Shown here one piece after another: positions 24,802 through 38,348 of a DNA stretch of 64,000 nt; the first letter of the stretch is position 1; each line of letters begins with the position of its first letter. Source of the DNA: Cranoglanis bouderius (Eukaryota > Chordata > Actinopteri > Siluriformes > Cranoglanididae); the NCBI GenBank assembly GCA_023630585.1, contig CM042546.1:11460310-11524309 (forward strand). Direction: 5' to 3'. The notes beneath the pieces are model-generated. The model saw nothing but the letters and a program-made list of their open reading frames with translations. It was not told the DNA's origin and ran no database searches. The translations under genes and the position numbers were made by a program.

Positions 24802-26094
24802 CTTGGGATCTGAAAGCAAATTCACATTTCCAAAAATAAATAAATAACTAACTAAATAAATAATAATTGGCACACTTTATGAAAACGAGCACAAATTCAC
24901 AACATGCAATGAGTGATAATTTAATCCTAAAACATATCGGAATGCCAGAGAGTCTTAATTTAACGCTGTATTTCTTTAGTCTTCCTAACTAGTGCAACGT
25001 TTTAGGCAAAACGGCCTTAGAGGAAGGCAAGATGTTAATCCTTTGAAATTATTGCGTGTAATATTTATTCTGTATACACCAACACTTAGAGGGTGCCAAC
25101 ACTTTTATAGTTGCCTATACAAGATTAATTAAAAGGCGCAAACCGGTAACCTTTTATTTCTAATTTGCTTTTGACAGCATCATACACTTTATACAAGTAA
25201 CGCTTACATTTTAAACTAATGCACAAGCATTAAAATGAACTTAGAGAACAAGACAGTATACGTTCAGCTAACAACGCCTAGCTTGTATCACTTAACCCCC
25301 CCACCGGTATTCCGAAAACCACGCCCCCTGCTCTGTTATTGGCTCGCATTCCATGCGGACACTCACTCCATCGACTTAACAGCAAAACTAGCCAAGCACA
25401 GGGAGGATCAGAGACAGCGCTATCCAATCCTGAACAAGGAGGCGGGATTTACCCGAATACGCTTGGGGAAAAATATACCAAGCTTACTTAGCACCGATGC
25501 TCGCATGTAAAAAAAAAATATATATATATATATATTTAACATTATTTTCAGCTACGTTACCAGCTATGCCTTCTCTGTATCAAAGTTCAGAACGTAAAAC
25601 ATCCGCCGGCATCTTCTGGAGAGTAAATGATTCCAGTCCACTCGCTGTTAAAACTATTTTCTTTCCAGTGCCATCATCATAATCGCGAATCCTGCTTGAC
25701 GTGGACCAGGAACTGAAAAGGCCCCAAAACAGAGCGCCCTTGGATATGCCGGAGTAAAATAAATAAATAAATAAAAGAATGGACCCCAAACAGGCTTTTC
25801 TTAGCGATGCCTGGATGGAAAAAAGCGTCACTTTTCGTAGCATGTTGAAGAAAGAAAAACAACAACTAATTAATTATTAGCTGGAGCATGCGATAAGATT
25901 AAACATATTCAATATAGAAATAAATGAACAGAATTCCCCATATGAAAAAAAAAAAAAAAAATCCACAGTCAATAATACTACGCCATCGCTAGAAAATCAG
26001 TTTTTATTTAAGTGTAATATTTTAACAGGTAGGGGGGAGGAAAAAAAAACCAAAAAAACAAACAAAAAAAAAAAAAAACCATACACGTCCACAA
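24802..26094 (-). promoter_or_regulatory. golga5: GOLGA5 upstream region, with probable non-coding first exon
   Basis: The splice acceptor next to the GOLGA5 ATG implies that transcription starts further right. The best candidate is around 25310-25450, where CCACGCCCCC (GC box) and GTTATTGGCTCG (CCAAT on the minus strand) occur close together. No exon boundary is certain. The right part, 25500-26094, holds an AT run and A-rich stretches and no gene. Confidence 0.4.
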
Positions 26095-27002
26095 CCGGTA
26101 CGAAACAGTGCTTCTTTATTGTTTCCGCACTCATCCCAAATGGCCAAATCTTATTTACAAAGCATGCCACATGAATACGAGAACTGACCAGAAGACATCA
26201 TCAATAATCCATAATAGTCACATAATCAATCAGCTCTGAGTGGAACGAAGTACAATGAAAAGAAAGAAAGAAAAAAAAAAAAACCCAGAAAAGGACAAAA
26301 ATAACGTCCATTGAGAAAAAAAAAAAGTATTTCATACAAGTGGAGATTTTGTCCATTTATAGGAGTGACGTCATGAGTAGACTCTTATTTTTGTTCTCCA
26401 TAAGACACCAGGATTGAAACCTAATGCAAAAAAAAAAAAAAAAATTAAACAATAACAAAAGGTGTCCACTGTCCACCCCCCCCACCCCCCCACCCCCCAA
26501 ACCCCTTCACAAACACATTAAAAAGCTTCCGGAGGAAGAAAAACGGTTCATAAAAATCCCCCAAGTATTAATGTTTTACATTTAAATAGCATTGTCAGGA
26601 TTTGGATGAATATTGACAAATTTGCTTTAAAAAAAAAAAACAAAAAACAAAAAAAAGTAAGAAAGTAGACACAGAACGTCAGGTACTCGTGTATAAATTA
26701 ACCAGTGGACGATTTCTCTCCTATAAAGTACGGCTATGAGGAAAAAGAATACAAAGCGAAACAAAAGGCCGCCACATTTCATGGGATTTTCGTATTTACT
26801 TTTATTTTCAGAAGACTTGCGCACACAAACTGCACAAGTAGTTTGTAGTCTCGCATCGGATGGATGTCTCGCATCGGATGGATGTCTCGCACTACAGTCA
26901 TGCACACTCGCTCATTCTCTCTCACACACACACACACACAGTTACAAAGGTTTACATGTGTACAAGCTCACATTCATTCTCCAACTCTCTCTCTTTCTCT
27001 CC

Positions 27003-27037
<35 letters not shown>

Positions 27038-27046
27038 AGGGGACAA

Positions 27047-27089
<43 letters not shown>

Positions 27090-27163
27090 AGCTTCGGGCT
27101 CCCTGGTGTAGTTCACTAACACATGCAGGGGTTTGATGGAGGGGAAGCTGGAAGACGGGAGCG
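26095..27163 (-). other. rtf1: RTF1 3' UTR with polyadenylation signal
   Basis: Follows the RTF1 stop codon on the minus strand. AATAAA on the minus strand (TTTATT at 26115-26120) lies in GTGCTTCTTTATTGTTTCC and is a good candidate end. The segment carries CA repeats (26922-26940, 27004-27034), a GA repeat (27052-27087), A runs and a C-rich stretch at 26475-26500. Confidence 0.6.
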
Positions 27164-30100
27164 TCAGATGAGGCCTCGTCTCTTTTTGTAGTCCTCCAGG
27201 TTGAGGGAGCGGCGAGGGGCTCCGTCCTTCACCGGCAGGGAGTTGGAGCTCACCGACAGGGACTTTGTCTCTGCAATACACACAGACACACACAGACACA
27301 CACAGACACACACAGACACACACAGACACACACAGACACACACAGACACACACAGACACACACACCTACTGAGGACATATCTGGATTATTGAAAAATCTA
27401 GTAATAATCAGAAATTGAGCAGAAAAACTGACTGAAATCCAAGCACTGAAAACATGACAGGAGTTACTGCATCATAAACCCTTTGAGCCAATCGGGTCAT
27501 TATCCAAGCCAGGCAAGAATCTTTTACTGATCAGACCTGCTAGCGCCGAAGAGGAGTAATGCGTCGTCACGGCGAGGGCGAGTTCAAAAACATTTTCTAT
27601 ATAACGGTTTTACAAAATCACACAGAGAGTGTGAAACGTTTCCACACGTGCGACGTTTTCACTGCTGATCTGCTCAAACCGTTTGAACGCGTCCGAGAAA
27701 ACAAAGTGTTTTAATCGAGGTCTAATTATCATTACCATTAAAATTATTTGAGAGTGTGAGCTTTTACAGATTTAATGTCTTGTTCTTTTCCTTTCTTCCC
27801 CAGTCGAAATTTTCAACCTCGTTTCTCTTTCGCCCAAAAAACCAGGACACACTCACCAGCACTGGGGACCTGCAGGTCGATTTTGACATCGAAGTCATGA
27901 ACCTTGAACAGGTCTTCAGAGAGGTCGCTGGTGGTTTTTGTGATGTCTTTATCCCTCTGGTTCGCCGAACCCTGCTTAACGCACAAAACACACACAGGTC
28001 AGATGATGAAGTTGATATTACAGGCTTGAAAATGATGCAACGTATAACTGGGTCTAAATGTCCGTATCCGCAACCAAGAACTGTTATTATTAAATCATTA
28101 CTGATTTTCCCTCCCCCCTCCTCATCATTCATCAACAGCCAATAGGAACTCAGGAGTCAGGAGCATACTGATGTACTATGAGAAGACAATTAACACCAAC
28201 GGTGCTGAGACAAAAAAAACACTTCTTGGTAGCATCAAGTAATAAAAACCCGGAAGATGTGTTACATCACTAATAGGTCGTGAAGGTGGAACTCCTTCTC
28301 GGCTCACCTGTATGTTGACCTGCTGCGTGTTGTCCTGGCCGGAGCCCGAACCGTATTTCTGATTAAGATGTGCGAGAATAGCAGCGTGGACTGACGGGTC
28401 TCTGGCCTGGAAATTAAAAAAAGATTCTGATTGGTCAGAAGGCGTTGATTAATTCTATACAAAGCAGTGCAGCTGCAAATCACAGGTTTATATTAACGCC
28501 TTATCGTTTCTATAGTAACGGCTCATTCACAGGGGCTCCACATTATCGCGTGTAATCTTTGATATGGTGAAGGAGATGTTTATTTAACATTTATGGAAGG
28601 AGTCTGCTGCTTATAGCTGCTATTAATGCAAGTGAGAACAGGAACTAACTGGTTTCGCGGACATTCCACGACGGTAAACGTAACTATAAATGGATAAAAA
28701 GCATGACTTGTCGTTCTTTAACAAACAAGACATTGTAATCGTGGTCAGGTTGCTGCTGCTGTACAAGAGGAACAAAACACTTGACAAGAGGAACAAAACA
28801 TTATAACAAATTAACAGTATCTCTGCTTCATCACAACACCCTGTAGTTGATTATTTTCCTATAACAGCACAACACAGAGTGTTTTATTCCTTACATATTT
28901 AATTACAGGCTATCAGGACATGCCTAGTTCATTAAAAGGATAATTTGTCAGAAAGAAAAAGAAAGCTCAAGGCTTACGTTGGACACCATGGTGGGTTTGC
29001 ACTGCCGTCTGGTGAAAGGGTCCATCTGCTGGTTTTTGGAGTTCTGACCTTCGGCCTGGGAAACGAGAACCAGACAGTGACGTTTCCGGAAATTTCCGTG
29101 ACAAAACAGAGAGCGCTCAGTATGAAAGCGTCAGTCTGAAACCTGTACGTACCACTAACGCTTTCTCAGACTCCACGATGTTCCAGCTGCGGTTCCTCTG
29201 GTTGATGTAACTGAGAAGCGTGAAAAATGATGTCATTGAAACGCACCCAGACTCTCAGCTTGTGACATACGCGTGTGTGTGTGTGCGTGTGTGTGTGTGT
29301 GCGTGCGTGTGTGTGTGTGTTCTTACCTGATGGCAGAAATGTTTTTAGTTCTCTGTCTGTCTAATGCTTCAGCTCTCTCCTCCAGCTCGTTCAACTGATC
29401 CTGCAACATCTTCACCTTATCGCCGTCGCCGCTCTCCTCCGCCATCGCCTAACACACACAGATTTTATACTACAAAATCTAATGTGTTTTACACTTTCAG
29501 TACATGTTACACGTGATACAAACTATTCATCTTCACTGCGCATCACCTTTTCTTTGAGGAGTTGCGTTTTCTTCATGGCGTAGTTCGGCGGCGCCTTCCG
29601 GAATCGGTCCTTCTCTTTCACTATCTGTTAATGATGCACAAAATTTTGGATAACTTGTATGTTGAAATACTGAATCGTTTATTACACAAATATAAGTCCG
29701 TTATTATCCTTCTAGCCATGTACTAACCGAAAATCTATCTTAATATATATTAGATCAGCTCTTACAAGTATTTTAGGTACATAAACTTCCAATTCAGGTT
29801 TATTAAGAGAACTGTTACAATCAGAAATAGTATAGAAACACTTTAAAGTAAACCACACATTTTTTTTAAATGAATGAATACACAAAAAATTTATTTTCTC
29901 AAAGGAAAAAAACAAACAAAGAAACAAAAAAACAACATAAAAGCCGTGACTCACATCCTCGATGTCTTTATCGTTGAATTTGTAGTTGACGGCTTCTTTG
30001 ATGGACTGCTCTTTTTTAGTGATTTCGTCCAGGGTGGGAATCTGCATTCCTGCACCATGCATCTGAAACGATTTACAGAGATTAACAGGGGTTTATTTAC

Positions 30101-33100
30101 AAAACTAGCAGAGTTACACCTTCCACTATACCAGTCACATACACTGAGTTTTCCAGACGTTTGTTTTGCTGCTCCAGCAGTCATGAGACGGTTATGAAGA
30201 CGTACTGAACATGAGGTTTTAGCCTACTACCGAGATTACGCAACAGAAATACCGAGAGCCAATCAGATTCCCCAGTTAAGACTCTGAATCCTGTGGCCAG
30301 AGAGGTGTACAATAAGTCTCAGACGCGGACACTGTGACTACAGCAACTCAAAACAGGACAAAAACTAAACCAGACACCACCAGTCAGGGCACCAAAGTGC
30401 CGTTTTAGGCAGTACAACAACCACGCAAAAAAGCTTCATGCTAAGCACCTGGAATTCGATTGTAAAAATGTTTACTTATAATGTATAAAAAGGCATTTAT
30501 GCGGTATTTAAGTTCGAGCATACGAGTAAATCACTCACCGCTTCTTTCCACTTCATGAACTCGCTCTCTGTAAATTCCTGATTGGACACAAACTCGAGCC
30601 GGAACACTCGAGTGTCGTTGCCGTGTCTTCGGAAAAGGATACACACACACACACACACACACGTATGTATAAAAATTAATAAATGCACTTTAACTTCACG
30701 TCCAGCTCTAATGACAGATTAGACATCTGCCGATATTATTAACGTGTCAATTAATGATTAAACGAGACGTGTCCGACTGACAGCTTACCGTAACTGCAAC
30801 CCCTTGTTTGTTCGCGTCGAGCCGAGCTGGTAGACTTTCGCCGTTTCCACCACATCTACGATCTCAGCCACCTGGTAACGAACACCGAGAAAACGCAAAC
30901 ATGTTTTCTACGAAGCGTACGATTTAAAGACGATTTGATTAAATGAAATCTCAGGTGGTCTTAAAAAAAAAAACAAAAAAACACACAACTAAATAAAACA
31001 AATAATTAATAATTTAAAATATCTAATTCATTAAATATAAGTTTTCAAATTCTTGGATTGAATGAAACACACATGGTCGAAAATGTCTAAACTCAATTAA
31101 ATCCATTATTGTTTAAAAAAAAATAATCTATTTACATTTTTAATTAAAATTTTTAGCTTCAATCCGCGAGCTCAATTAACTGTATTATATTTATATTCTA
31201 TGTTTATCTATTTAAATTTTATTTAATTTTTAATTTACAAATAAATAGACAGGCTGGAAAAAAATTGCTTAAATTCAAAAACTCAAAAAAAAAATCTAAT
31301 TCTTTAATTCAAAATTCTCAACTATTCGGATTTAATGAAATTCAGGTTATTAAAAACAAAAGGTTACGTCAATTAATTTAAACATTGAGAAAGCAGTGAA
31401 CTGGCTAAATCAATTTATTTTTTAAAACACAAACTAGACACATAAGAATGCAAGATTTATGATTAAAAAGTTATTAAAAATATTAAATTCGTCAGTTAAA
31501 AATGATTAAATTCTTCGGTTTAATGCAATCTATGCGAACACAATTACTTCTAGTATTGTAGAATTAATTGTGAAAGAATTGGGAAGAATTGGATTGGCTA
31601 ATAAAATCAATTCAGTTCAGTCATTAACTTTAACACCTAATTCTTTAATTAGAAATGATCAAATTCTAAATCTAAACATAAAAGAATCTCTAATCTCCAT
31701 CCACTGCATCTGTAGTATATTTAATTATTATTTTTCATTATATAATGACGTTTATGGAGAGATCACAAAAGGTGTCGCGTCTCCCTCCTTGGCATTTTTT
31801 CCCCCACCAGGCTGGCTGATGCACAGGATAATGGGATACGTAAGACGAGAAAGAAAGAAGAGAAGAGAAGACGGCGTTCACGACTCTGCGTCCAGATCTA
31901 AAATCTACAATCTCATTAGGCTGCGACTGAAAAGGAATTAACGAGTTTCAATCCGACTCTTTGACCCGATCAGGAAGTAGCTCGTACCCTGTAGACGGGT
32001 TTGCTGCTGCAGTTGCCGATGCCGATGCGTACGAAGCAGCCGGTGACCGTTTTAGCGAAGAAGGGCATGTGACACCAGCGCTCCAGTTTGTGCCGTGACA
32101 GTCGGATGCGGTTCAGTTCCTCCGGCAACGACACCGGCTGAGACTTAGGGGGCGTCACTTCTTTCCTGAAGGGGGGAGGAGAGAAAAGAAGCCAATCACG
32201 GCTCATGTAGAACATAAATTACCAATACACCCGGTCTAAACGCGGGAACTTTTGACCTGATCATCAGAGACCACACTTACTCCTCTTCTTCGTCGGAGGA
32301 CGACAACCTCGAGCTGCGGTCGCTCTTTACCGAGGACTTATCGTCGTCTTCCTCTTCCTCCTCCTCGTCGTCGGAGTACACGTCGCTGGCCTTCAGCGGC
32401 TGTCGTTTGGTCAGGAGCTCGGCTGTGAGGTTAAATTTTAAAGGAAGAAAAAAAAAAAAAAAAAAAAACACTGGGTACTTATGGGCAATCATATTTCAAA
32501 TACCATCATCAGGACATCGGAGCACACCATTTGTTTGAGAAATGAAAGCGATCAGACGTCTAGAACGGCACCGATATCCAAACAGACGGCTGGACACGCC
32601 GCCGTGAACCTTCAGCAGTGTTTAGAAAGGAAGGCGAATAAATACGAGACCGATGACGAACCTGTTCTGTTCTTCTTCTTCTCTCGCTCGGCTTTCAGCT
32701 CCTCCATGGCCTGCGACTTCTTGTCCAACTTCTCGTCTCTCTTCGACCTCCTCTCTTTGTTATGGGACATCACCTAAAAGCAGTTCGGCAGACATGTACA
32801 GCAACGTTATTTGATCATTGTACATCTCTGGACTTTTATTTTTACATTAAAAACCTCTCCTCAAAGGCGAGATCGCTGGATTTCCGCGAGGAGCCGAGAC
32901 ACCGATCCACTCACCACCTGAGTGTCTGTAACCTGAGACAGCTTTTTCTTCTCCTGCTCTTCCTCCTGCTTCTTCTTCTTCTTCTCCTCCTTAACCTTCT
33001 TCTTTTCCGTCTTTAGTTTCTGCTTGATTTCGAACCTGAGTGGAGCACGTGAGAGAGGGTGACAAATTATATCTGGATATAAGGTATGCCAGACATTTAC

Positions 33101-34198
33101 AACCGAGGGTCACGTCCAAATCTGCACACTAGTGTATTAACTAGTGAGATAAATCTGTAGTATGGTGATGTAGTACGCCTTCCAAAAATAGGCTCAAGTA
33201 AATTTTTTTTTTATTTTTTACACATTTTTTTTAATCAATCCTCAAAAACAAACCCTCACAACCAGTTCACTATGGAGCCGAACGATGGAAGGTTATGGAG
33301 GCGGCCATCTTGGATATTTATCCTGGCCACAATTTGGTACGCCTCCTTAGCTCCGCCGAGATAATGCTTGCTGCGGAACCAAAAGTCCAACGGGTGGAGC
33401 TGGATCTGACCCAAATCCTCCTATAAGCCTTATAGGCACTTATCCAGCCTCAAAAGCACTCCACCCCACGGACTTATGGGTAGACTCCGCCTATGCAGGA
33501 GGCACCGGATCGGGTCCGACTCCACCCCATGGACTTTTTGTTCTGCGGCGAGGGGAACCTGACTTGCCGCCTCGCAAAGCTTGTAATCTGAATTGTAGCA
33601 GAAAGCTGAACTAGTACATATAAATCCTCTTTATATGTAAATATGCGTGTGTGCACGTGTGTGTGTGTGCGCATGTGTGTGTGTGTGTGTGTGCGTGCGT
33701 GTGTGTTTTCTCCTCACCTGCGTTTGAGCACCTCTCTCTTCTCAATACGGTTGAAAAGCTCCTGCTCCCTCTCCTTCTCCGTCATCTGCTCCAGCCGCGC
33801 CCGGTCCTCCTCGTCTCCCATCAGATCGTCTCCGTATCCGTCCCGGAACACTTCGTCCTCCGAGGACGAGTCTGAGTCCGAGCTGGAGGAGGAGCTGTTG
33901 CTCTCCGAGTCGGACACCTCGCCTGCGTGATTGTCATTAGGTGCATTGTTAACAACTCTGCCTCCACAAACAGCATAAATTTTTTTTTTAAAAACCTAGT
34001 ACGGAATATTTTCTGAATCCCCCCTCCCCCCCTCACCCTCCTCTGGGGCGGAGCTCTCGGCTGAGCTGTCTCCATCCGAGCTCCCCGAGGAAGCGGCTTT
34101 GTTCACTTTCTTCTTCGTGGGGTTCTTCTTTTCCGCCCCTTTCCCGGGCTTCGCCTTTTTCTTGGCTTTGGTGCCTCCGACAGTCCACTACACACACC

Positions 34199-34254
<56 letters not shown>

Positions 34255-37152
34255 AACACAAATTTAAAATCACACACAAACACAATCTCAGCCTCGAGAA
34301 CGCGATCAAATCCTGTCGTGAAATCAAATCGGCGACAAGACCGCCTCGAGGGTGGATCAGTAGAACGAGGACGCCGTGACGTACCTCATCGTCGCTGTCG
34401 GACGTCTCGGAGTCTGTAGACGCTGCAGGTTTGCTGACGGGTTCCTCCGGTTCTTCTGAGTCCACGCGCTTCCTCTTGGCCAAACTCAGCAGCTCCTGGA
34501 AAGAGACGGAGAGAGATCAGACGAACAAATCCGTGCGTCGGTGTGTGATCTGACGCGTACGTCGCTCTGCCGTACGAGTCACGACACCTGCAAGAGTCTG
34601 AAACCCAAGTGGGGGGGCCAAGAAAAAAGTGCTAGATCACAGAGTTAAGGTGCGTTCACAAGAATGTTTTTCAGTAGGAGTCAAAAACACATGTATATGA
34701 ACGTGTCCTATTGGCTGACACAGGCAGACCACCTCAGCCGAGCTCCACCGCAGTATTAACACCAGCTGTGGATTAACGCTCTCCTCACGACTCCAGATGA
34801 CTCGCGTCGAGCTCCCCGAGTCACGCGGGCTTCAGGTTTTAACTGGTTCGTGCTCGAATGTCCCGGTTTACACCTCGTCGTCCTCATAATACAACACGTC
34901 AATCTCTCAACTCATAACGACGAGCACCTGTTTCCAACACGGACGAGCCGAAACCCATGGCTTTTGCATGCCGCGTTTAATTTCCCTAAACTACACCAGG
35001 ACACCCGAGGTGCTCGCGGTTCTTCAGCACTGTCTTTCGTAACTTGGCGAAGATGGATGTGTTTATAAAAAAATTTCAAAAAATAAAAAAAAGGCACCCA
35101 GGACCTCCTTAAACTTTCAGGAGAGCAAGAAACATTTCCTCAAAAAAACAACAACAACAACAACAACATATGCAACAACCACGAACTCCTTTGACTCGTC
35201 TAATCAAATTTCACGCGACTTAACTCCGCGATTTGGATCCGTGTTGCTTTTTTTGACGTCAGAACTTTGCAAGGACGACAAAATGGATGAAAAGCAGCAT
35301 GAAGGAGGGTTTAGGTTTAGGAGAAGCGAGTACGTTTGGATGTTTCGATTCTATCTGAACCCTTGCTCTTGATGCAGAGGTCTCGAACAGTGTAGGCTCC
35401 GATCAGAATGACCCGTGCGTCTGATGCTTCACTCTCATCGTATCAGACAGACAGACAGACAGACAGACAGAGAGATAGATAGAAAGAATTCATGTGTGCT
35501 GCTTGGAAAATCTGGCCACTAAAAGTTTGCCATTGCAAAAACAGTCTAGCCTGTAGCCAAAACTGTACGTTGCCGACTTTTAAATAAATCTGGTATCATC
35601 ACGAACTAGAAAGATAAAGCGCTTCTAATCGAAACCGATTCGGTGAATCTGAATCGACTCGAAGAAGTGAATCGAACGCTGCGTGCGTTTTGCTCTGGAG
35701 GTCTGGGCAAGAGAAAACAAGCACTGGATGTGGCACAACATGTTTTTAACGATACTTATTTGTATAAGTATTATGCATTTTGCTTACCGGTTTGTTCAAT
35801 TATGTGCAGCATGAAACCGGATCAAACAAATCAATTTCACTCTGATTCAGACTCAAAAAAAAAAAAAAAAAAAAAACAACAACAGACGAGCAAAAGTAAA
35901 AGCACCCCAAATCCCACCTGTGAGTAACCTGGGAGACGTAACGCTGCTAGAAACAAATGGCACGATGCATGTCCTATTTCTTTTGTAACTCTGTGCACTT
36001 TGGTATTAATTTGTACGGTGCAAACCCTGAGCTGAATGATTAGGATGAACACGTGCCATGTGTTTATAGTCAGGAGGATAATCCTCCCCTGATATATCTC
36101 AGCGGCTGAGCTCCATCATCATCATCCACATCCACATCCAGGATAAAACGAGCTCAGACAACACGGGGAGTTGGTCTGGCTTCAGTTCTCACCCTTATGT
36201 CTCAGTTTCACTGGAGAAATAAGCAAATCTCTCCGAGCAAAGAGCTCTTTTAGAAGTTATTTATCTCCAGGTCACTACAGGGTGAACAGGAAATGAAAAC
36301 GAATCATTAGTGGAAATCTGTTAGTGGCTTGATGAGATTTTCAGCCCCGGGGGTGTGTTTACTTTTGAAGACTCAGAACAACTAGCCACCTTCAGCACTT
36401 TAACTGTGAACAAAAAAATCACACCTTTTCCACCTCCTAAAGCTCGCGATATGTCTAAAATAAATTCCAGAAGAACCTAGTGTCTGACATGTTTACAAAC
36501 GTACAGGACTAGATAACGCGCTAACACGCTAACTAGCATGGATTCTAGCTAACGCGCTAACATCCGATATCTACAAGTGAGTTAAATGCTTTTAAACACA
36601 TTGCTTGTGCTTTATTGTGAACTAAAATGATGAGTGGTACAAAATTGTGCATTTATGTTGCTTTTATATTGTCGTTTATAATAATGCTCGCTCGGCCTAC
36701 AGGCTTTTTAAGCAACTAGCTAGCTAGCGCTCTTTTCACCTGCGTTATAAGTAAATATATTTCCCACTTGTTTTCACACAAATCCCGCCCACTTTATTAC
36801 GATTGGCTGACAGTTTCCCGCCTTTCTGAAGTACAATTGGCTTGGACCTCACAACTCGCGCAAAGACACGTCCAATCACCGGGCAGCATGTATTGTGACG
36901 TACGAGCCCACAGAAGAACGCTGTACGCATTACGGGTAGGTTTGAAAAAAAAATTAGCGCAGTTACTACTAGCATGGACGTCTATGCTAATGTTACCCAG
37001 GCGAACCCTAAAAACCAGTACACAACTTTTTTTTTTTAAGCATAAGAAGAAATGTCTCTTTTTTTTACCTGATCTAAATTGTCATCACTCGCGCTGTCTT
37101 CCGAGTCGGAATCAATGACGACCCGACCTTTCCGTTTCTTTACGTTCACCAT
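27164..37152 (-). CDS. rtf1: RTF1, Paf1/RNA polymerase II complex component, complete
   Basis: Nuclear elongation factor; its histone-modification domain stimulates H2B ubiquitylation and its Plus3 domain binds phosphorylated SPT5. Coding exons in transcription order: 37152-37069, 34495-34385, 34187-34037, 33922-33718, 33035-32915, 32773-32662, 32422-32281, 32165-31988, 30871-30789, 30626-30539, 30062-29955, 29624-29547, 29448-29327, 29210-29153, 29055-28978, 28406-28308, 27971-27857, 27270-27164; 679 residues. It starts MVNVKKRKGRVVIDSDSED and ends PRRSLNLEDYKKRRGLI, both family hallmarks. An acidic, Ser-rich region (about 40-160) and a Lys/Glu-rich helix (160-260, histone-modification domain at its start) precede the Plus3 domain at about 320-455 (PEELNRIRLSRHKLERWCHM onward). 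Human RTF1 may start further upstream; the ATG used here fits the short vertebrate form. Confidence 0.97.
27276..27364. repeat. Tandem repeat of CACAGACACA
   Basis: Nine near-perfect 10-bp units starting 6 bp from the acceptor of RTF1 exon 18 (27270). The transcript reads TGTGTCTGTG repeats before TGTATTGCAG. Confidence 0.95.
28425..28890 (+). repeat. Dispersed repeat family, fullest copy, RTF1 intron 15
   Basis: Starts TTCTGATTGGTCAGAA and carries ATTAACGCCTTATCGTTTCT, AACATTTATGGAAGGAGTCT, AACTATAAATGGATAAAAAG and an end AACAGCACAACACAGAGTG. Aligned by eye with 58265-58715 and 12748-13225 it shows one family with diverged members. Class unknown; I favour a non-autonomous DNA element because no coding sequence or poly(A) tail is seen. 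Confidence 0.7.
29270..29321. repeat. (GT)n microsatellite, RTF1 intron 13
   Basis: GT repeat with a few GC interruptions; it stops at the donor of exon 13. Confidence 0.95.
30960..31780. repeat. AT-rich, internally repetitive part of RTF1 intron 8
   Basis: Very AT-rich sequence in which words such as CTAATTCTTTAATT, AAATTCTTCGGTTTAATG and AAATTCTTGGATTGAATG recur at irregular intervals, suggesting a decayed tandem array. No exon or element boundary is visible. Confidence 0.5.
34196..34252. repeat. (CA)n microsatellite at the RTF1 exon 3 acceptor
   Basis: About 25 CA units that run up to the acceptor at 34187, so the transcript has a GT run just before the splice site. Confidence 0.95.
34496..37068. 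other. RTF1 intron 1
   Basis: A 2.6-kb intron. It contains short AGAC and GATA repeats at 35448-35482, an (A)n run at 35852-35876 and scattered GCTAGCTA words near 36500-36730. I find no exon or mobile element that I can name. Confidence 0.7.
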
Positions 37153-37290
37153 GGTTAGCTTTGGAGGCTAAGCTACCCGCGGCGGATGCGCTCCTGTTTA
37201 TTGGACACGAACACAAACGGTGGCGCTAGAGAGATCCACGGCGCGTGCGCACTAGTGAAATCAAGACCGCGCATGCGCGTTACGTGTTTT
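37153..37290 (-). promoter_or_regulatory. rtf1: RTF1 promoter with two NRF1-type sites
   Basis: Directly upstream of the RTF1 ATG. Two palindromic NRF1-type sites are visible: GCGCGTGCGC at 37241-37250 and GCGCATGCGC at 37269-37278, 18 bp apart. There is no TATA box, in keeping with a housekeeping gene. Confidence 0.65.
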
Positions 37291-37568
37291 TGTTTATTAA
37301 TTTTTTTTTTTTCCAATCTCGGGGCAAGTGACGTCATTTAGCCAATACGGTAAAATCATTCCGTTATTTTCCTCACTGATTTGTTCAGGGTTTCAATTAA
37401 TTATTAAACTGAAAAACCGTTATATGGAAACTATTATTATTATTAACTTAAATAAAAATGTTAAATATTACAATAATTACATATTACATATGTACGCAGC
37501 TTATATAGTTTTAACAAAAAGTTTTATAGCATAAAAATAACGTTTATATAATATTATATTGTATATGT

Positions 37569-37687
<119 letters not shown>

Positions 37688-37689
37688 AT

Positions 37690-38348
37690 ATATTGTGTAC
37701 AGAAACCAAATATTTGTTTGCAGATGTAAAATCACCTCTCATTATGTTCATGTATAATAATTATGTTAATGTATAATGTATAATAATGTGCAAACCATTA
37801 CATTTTTACTGTTTTACTTTTCATTAAAGTAGATCAGTATGAGCAGAACACTTTACAAAATCTTTAAATCACTAATTATTACACTGTTACACAATTGTTA
37901 CACTAACCTGTTTCGTTCAATAGTTAAATTTCCGCTGTTAAACAATCATAAATTAGCTAATACAATCATATGAGGATAATAGAACATTGTGTTTTTGCGA
38001 TAATCGTGCGGCTCGAGCTTCCGCACTTCACAGGACCGTTTTGCAACATCGCTTTGTTTCCGTACGGATATTTTACGCGACGGACCGCGATGGCGGCCCA
38101 CAGAAACATGAATGTCAGATTGTTTCTTTAAAAGCACAATTTCTTTTGACGTTAAAAATATTTTTAAAATTTGCCCCAGGTTGTTTGTAAATTGATTCTA
38201 CATAACAGTGTCACACAGTATTCGCTTTTTTGCTTGGTGTTATTCCCTGTAAGTTGGCGATGTTTTGCTATTCTTGCGTGCTTTAGAATTGATTCGAATT
38301 GAGTGAGTAACTTTCAGAAGACATTTGAATGCTTTGAGCTCAGAGGTT
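37690..38348 (+). promoter_or_regulatory. ndufaf1: Probable NDUFAF1 promoter and 5' UTR
   Basis: The left half is plain AT-rich spacer. At 37990-38105 the base composition rises and a YY1-like GCGATGGCGGCCC occurs at about 38086-38098, a plausible initiator for this mitochondrial assembly gene. The start site is inferred only from position. Confidence 0.35.

Noticed and set aside
27756..28145. 129-codon plus-strand frame
   Set aside because: It is antisense to RTF1 exon 17 and its introns, with no family resemblance.
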